From Geobacter sp. UBA2189 (GTDB taxonomy: Bacteria; Desulfobacterota; Desulfuromonadia; Geobacterales; Pseudopelobacteraceae): DNA of 18,630 nucleotides. The notes beneath the pieces were generated by a model. It was not told the DNA's origin and did no database searches. It was given only the letters and a program-made list of their open reading frames with translations. Both the position numbers and the translations under genes were made by a program. The stretch covers positions 1 to 18,630 of the forward strand of contig DCVL01000030.1 of the NCBI GenBank assembly GCA_002328035.1. Direction: 5' to 3'. Positions 15,488 to 18,630 of this stretch are shown here, one piece after another; position 1 is the first letter of the stretch; the number at the start of each line of letters is the position of its first letter.

Positions 15488-17886
15488 GTGAACTAGAACA
15501 GAACCCGGCAACATCAACTCCAGAGTATGGCGCAGACAGCATCAAGGTATTGGAAGGACTTTCGGCTGTAAGAAAACGTCCTGCTATGTATATAGGATCA
15601 ACATCTAGCTCCGGACTTCACCACTTGGTCTATGAAGTTGTTGACAACTCTATAGATGAGGCGCTTGCCGGTTACTGCAATGAGGTAAATGTAACTATAA
15701 ACACGGATGGTTCTGTGACCGTTGTGGATAACGGTCGTGGAATACCTACTGAAATGCATTCAGGTGAGGGTAAATCTGCTGCAGAAGTAGTCATGACAGT
15801 GCTTCATGCAGGTGGAAAATTTGACAATGATTCATACAAGGTTTCAGGCGGTTTGCATGGAGTGGGTATTTCAGTTGTAAATGCCCTCTCCAAATGGCTT
15901 GATCTTGAGATAAGAAGAGACGGAAAGATCTGGCGCCAGTCCTATCATCGTGGTGAACCACAGGCGCCCCTTGAGGTTACCGGAACGACCCGTAAACGGG
16001 GTACAAAGATCACATTCATGCCCGACGAGGAAATTTTTGAAACTACAGAATATTCATTCGATATACTTTCCCAGCGTTTAAGAGAGCTGGCATTCCTGAA
16101 TGCCGGTGTAAGGATAAAAATTAACGATGAACGTACAGATGGAAAATCACATGATTTTTTCTATGAAGGTGGGATCAACTCCTTTGTAGAATACCTCAAC
16201 CGCGCCAAGACAGCGCTCCACCAGAAACCGATATACTTCAAGGGAGAAAAGGGTGGTGTTGAGATGGAAGTATCCATGCAATACAACGACTCCTACGATG
16301 AAAAGATCTTCTCCTTTGCCAACAACATAAACACCCATGAAGGCGGCACCCACCTGGCAGGATTCAAAGCGGCGCTCACTCGTACCATGAACTCATATGC
16401 AGCAGGAAACAACCTGATGAAAAACGCCAAGGTTACTATCTCTGGAGATGACCTGCGTGAGGGGATGACCTGCGTTATATCAGTAAAAATACCTCAGCCC
16501 CAGTTTGAAGGACAGACCAAGACAAAACTTGGCAACTCAGAAGTCAAAGGCTATGTTGAATCGCTTCTGAATGAGAAACTTGCCGTATATCTTGAAGAAA
16601 ATCCACAGGTTGCCAAGCGGATATTAGAAAAATCGATAGAGGCTGCCCGCGCCCGTGAAGCGGCTCGCAAGGCCAGAGATCTCACGCGTCGTAAAGGAGC
16701 CCTTGATCTTGGCGGGCTTCCTGGCAAACTGGCTGATTGTCAGGAAAAGGATCCTGCCCTGTGCGAACTTTACTTGGTCGAGGGTGATTCTGCAGGCGGT
16801 TCAGCAAAACAGGGGCGTGACCGTCGTTTTCAGGCTATCCTGCCGTTAAAAGGCAAGATTCTTAACGTTGAAAAGGCTCGCTTTGACAAGATGATTTCAT
16901 CGCAGGAGATCCGTACTCTCATAACAGCAATGGGCACCGGAATCGGCAAGGATGACTTTGATATTGCCAAACTCCGTTATGGCCGGATCATAGTTATGAC
17001 TGACGCCGACGTTGATGGTTCTCACATCCTTACACTGCTCCTGACATTCTTCTACCGGAACATGCGGGAACTAATTGAACGTGGCAATCTATACATAGCC
17101 CAGCCCCCACTCTACAAGGTAAAGCGTGGAAAAAAAGAACTCTATCTCCGCAATGAAGCTGCACTTCAGCAATTTCTGCTTGAAGAAGGGGCAGAAGAAC
17201 TGATTCTCAGCCTCGAGAAAGGTGATCGTTCCTACAGAGGCCATCAGATTATTCCAGTCGTACGCCAGTTGCTGGAGTGGCGCAGTCTCTTTGAAAAGGT
17301 TGTAAAAAAAGGTGTTCCTGCAGACCTGCTTGACCTGCTGATACGCTCTGGAGTACAGCCCGGTCTTGAAGAAATTGGTGCATTAGAGCCCTTCTTATCA
17401 AAAATGCAAGCCATTCAACCTGATTCCGACTATCAGCTAGATGAAGACAGAATCACTTTCAGAATTGACAACGTTCGCTCAATAATTGACAGTCAAACTA
17501 TGGCATTACTTGCAAGTCATGAATATGAACTGCTGATAGAGTCCCAACGTAAGGTAGTCGGCCTGATGGCGGGCAGCGCTGCCCGTCTTGAAGAAAGCAG
17601 CAAACTGCTCCTCGAGACCGACCGTCACGAAGAACTGCTGGCCTTCTTCCTCGAATATGCCAAAAAGGGGCTTGCCATCCAGCGTTACAAAGGTCTTGGT
17701 GAGATGAATCCCGAGCAGCTCTGGGAGACAACAATGAACCCTGATAACAGAACATTGCTTCAGGTGAAGATAGAGGATTTCGTTGAGGCGGACGAGATAT
17801 TTACCATACTTATGGGAGATCAGGTAGAACCAAGGCGAGAATTTATCGAGCAGAACGCCCTGAATGTAGTCAACCTGGACATTTAA
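15484..17886 (+). CDS. gyrB: DNA gyrase subunit B
   Basis: An 800-residue ATPase subunit of gyrase, which introduces negative supercoils with GyrA. The GHKL ATPase has E51 and N55 in EVVDNSIDEALAG, DNGRGIP (82-88), GGLHGVG (122-128) and QTKTKLG (344-350). The TOPRIM domain has E433 in LVEGDSAGGSAKQGRDR and the DADVDG acidic cluster (507-512). The C-terminal QRYKGLGEMNPEQLWETTM is present. A long insertion between about 560 and 725 brings it to the E. coli size class, unlike the roughly 640-residue enzymes of Gram-positives. Its ATG overlaps the recF stop. No gyrA follows; the transcript appears to end at the hairpin at 17967. Confidence 0.97.
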   Translation: MSELEQNPATSTPEYGADSIKVLEGLSAVRKRPAMYIGSTSSSGLHHLVYEVVDNSIDEALAGYCNEVNVTINTDGSVTVVDNGRGIPTEMHSGEGKSAAEVVMTVLHAGGKFDNDSYKVSGGLHGVGISVVNALSKWLDLEIRRDGKIWRQSYHRGEPQAPLEVTGTTRKRGTKITFMPDEEIFETTEYSFDILSQRLRELAFLNAGVRIKINDERTDGKSHDFFYEGGINSFVEYLNRAKTALHQKPIYFKGEKGGVEMEVSMQYNDSYDEKIFSFANNINTHEGGTHLAGFKAALTRTMNSYAAGNNLMKNAKVTISGDDLREGMTCVISVKIPQPQFEGQTKTKLGNSEVKGYVESLLNEKLAVYLEENPQVAKRILEKSIEAARAREAARKARDLTRRKGALDLGGLPGKLADCQEKDPALCELYLVEGDSAGGSAKQGRDRRFQAILPLKGKILNVEKARFDKMISSQEIRTLITAMGTGIGKDDFDIAKLRYGRIIVMTDADVDGSHILTLLLTFFYRNMRELIERGNLYIAQPPLYKVKRGKKELYLRNEAALQQFLLEEGAEELILSLEKGDRSYRGHQIIPVVRQLLEWRSLFEKVVKKGVPADLLDLLIRSGVQPGLEEIGALEPFLSKMQAIQPDSDYQLDEDRITFRIDNVRSIIDSQTMALLASHEYELLIESQRKVVGLMAGSAARLEESSKLLLETDRHEELLAFFLEYAKKGLAIQRYKGLGEMNPEQLWETTMNPDNRTLLQVKIEDFVEADEIFTILMGDQVEPRREFIEQNALNVVNLDI

Positions 17887-17966
17887 CATGTAGTGTAGGT
17901 TTTCTCAATTAGTTAAATTTTGTCCCCATAACCTTAAAAAATCCTATAAATATTAATTTGTTTTAA

Positions 17967-17997
17967 CAAAAGCATCCATTTGGATGCTTTTGTTTTT
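17967..17997 (+). terminator. Rho-independent terminator after gyrB
   Basis: A perfect 11-bp stem, CAAAAGCATCC with GGATGCTTTTG, closes a four-base loop (ATTT) and runs into TTTTT. It stands 80 bases after the gyrB stop and probably ends the dnaA-dnaN-recF-gyrB transcripts. Confidence 0.9.
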
Positions 17998-18110
17998 GAT
18001 GGATCAAAGTAAGCAATTGGATGACAAGATAAGACATGCTCAACAACAATTGTCTGGCAGGAACTCGCAGCAGCCCGGAAACTTCCGCCTAAAGCTGGTT
18101 TTCAGCACAA

Positions 18111-18159
18111 ACAAAAACGCCGTGAAGCCCCGGATCAAGAGGACTCACGGCGTTTTTGT
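18111..18159. terminator. Bidirectional terminator with a 15-bp perfect stem
   Basis: ACAAAAACGCCGTGA (18111-18125) pairs perfectly with TCACGGCGTTTTTGT (18145-18159) around a 19-base loop. The GC core flanked by A5 on one side and T5 on the other makes it work on either strand. It can back up the gyrB terminator and end the TPR gene, whose stop is 14 bases away. The 113 bases between this and the first hairpin hold no gene I can support. Confidence 0.85.
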
Positions 18160-18172
18160 CTTATTCAAGAGC

Positions 18173-18630
18173 TTACCGGCTAACGGAAAGCAAAGTCATT
18201 TGCTTTTGAAGCTCTATTTTAGCAGCCGATGCCTCGTTTTCTTTGCCAAGCTCTTCTAAGATTTCAATCTTGCAGCTATAGGCTTCCTCTAATTCTTCTG
18301 ACAGTGACAAAAAATAATTACCATTTTTAAGGGCTTTAATCGCGCTATCGCAATCGTTTATAGCCAAATCATATTCCTTCTTTCGTAACCAGTATCCTGC
18401 TCTGTCAATATGCGCAACAGTATTATCAGGATTTAACGACAAAATTTCATCATAGCAAGATAAAGCCTCATCATAGAATACATCTCCAGCACCATCATAA
18501 GAAGTATACGATATCTCTGAAGCCTTTAAATCAAGTATGTTACCTTTTAGCCTAAGAACATCAATACTAGATGGATATAAATCAACAAGCTTATTAAGCT
18601 CTTTAATGAGCCTCTTGCAAAATGATTGTA
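18173..18630 (-). CDS. TPR-repeat protein, C-terminal part (5' end off window)
   Basis: The reading frame is open from the stop at 18173 to the right edge, giving the last 152 or so residues; no convincing start is inside. Tetratricopeptide character is visible. Helical stretch LRLKGNILDLKA is followed by DEALSCYDEILSLNPDNTVA, then HIDRAGYWLRKKEYDLAINDCDSAIKAL, and a third pair with EAYSCKIEILEELGKENEASAA. The Asn-Pro-Asp turn and alternating Ala/Tyr/Leu positions fit TPR or Sel1-like protein-interaction repeats. There is no signal or membrane segment in the visible part, and no function can be named. It faces gyrB head-on, separated by terminators, and is more AT-rich than gyrB, so it lies outside the conserved origin block and may be accessory. 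Confidence 0.72.
   Translation of the reverse strand, partial: QSFCKRLIKELNKLVDLYPSSIDVLRLKGNILDLKASEISYTSYDGAGDVFYDEALSCYDEILSLNPDNTVAHIDRAGYWLRKKEYDLAINDCDSAIKALKNGNYFLSLSEELEEAYSCKIEILEELGKENEASAAKIELQKQMTLLSVSR

Noticed and set aside
17506..17889. Minus-strand reading frame of 127 codons opposite the gyrB 3' end
   Set aside because: It lies wholly antisense to the conserved gyrB C-terminus; its composition is explained by gyrB codon use and it has no family features.
17984..18259. Plus-strand reading frame of 91 codons after gyrB
   Set aside because: It begins in the right arm of the gyrB terminator, runs through the second terminator hairpin and into the TPR gene antisense, has no ribosome site and resembles no family I know.
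1..18630. tRNA, rRNA, CRISPR arrays, insertion sequences or a novel defence system
   Set aside because: No cloverleaf-like segment, spaced direct repeats, transposase frame or terminal inverted repeats were seen; gaps between genes are short and mostly accounted for.

Overview
The window is a bacterial chromosome replication-origin neighbourhood, most likely from a Gram-negative, menaquinone-using proteobacterium of the Geobacter/Desulfuromonas type. That placement is inference from gene content, not a database match. The evidence is an arn-type lipid A sugar pathway, a YidC with a large periplasmic domain, a GyrB with the long insertion seen in the E. coli enzyme, and futalosine-pathway menaquinone synthesis. 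Base composition is moderately AT-rich, and strongly so around dnaA and dnaN.

Layout. Every gene from 1 to 11382 is on the minus strand and every gene from 11684 to 17886 is on the plus strand, so transcription diverges from the rpmH-dnaA gap. That gap holds two DnaA boxes and a strong rpmH promoter. Leftward runs rpmH-rnpA-yidD-yidC-mnmE-mnmG-rsmG, which covers ribosomal protein L34, RNase P protein, membrane protein insertion and tRNA/rRNA modification. A perfect 16-bp parS site lies between mnmE and mnmG. Rightward runs dnaA-dnaN-recF-gyrB, covering initiator, sliding clamp, gap repair and gyrase. The dnaA-dnaN spacer is AT-rich and carries repeated TCAACAG/CTGTTGA heptamers, which raises the possibility of a bipartite origin.

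Beyond rsmG, after a 218-bp spacer, a tightly coupled minus-strand operon runs off the left edge: a YbgC-type thioesterase, mqnC, an RNase D gene, arnC, and the two halves of ArnA as separate genes. Its first four junctions are all 4-base start/stop overlaps. The parA-parB pair that often follows rsmG is not here. Downstream of gyrB there are two terminator hairpins, then a minus-strand TPR-repeat gene that continues past the right edge.

Most of the window is conserved housekeeping DNA and I see no undescribed system. The points worth a second look are the parS placement, the origin architecture, the split ArnA in a mixed operon, and the missing or moved neighbours (parAB, jag, gyrA).
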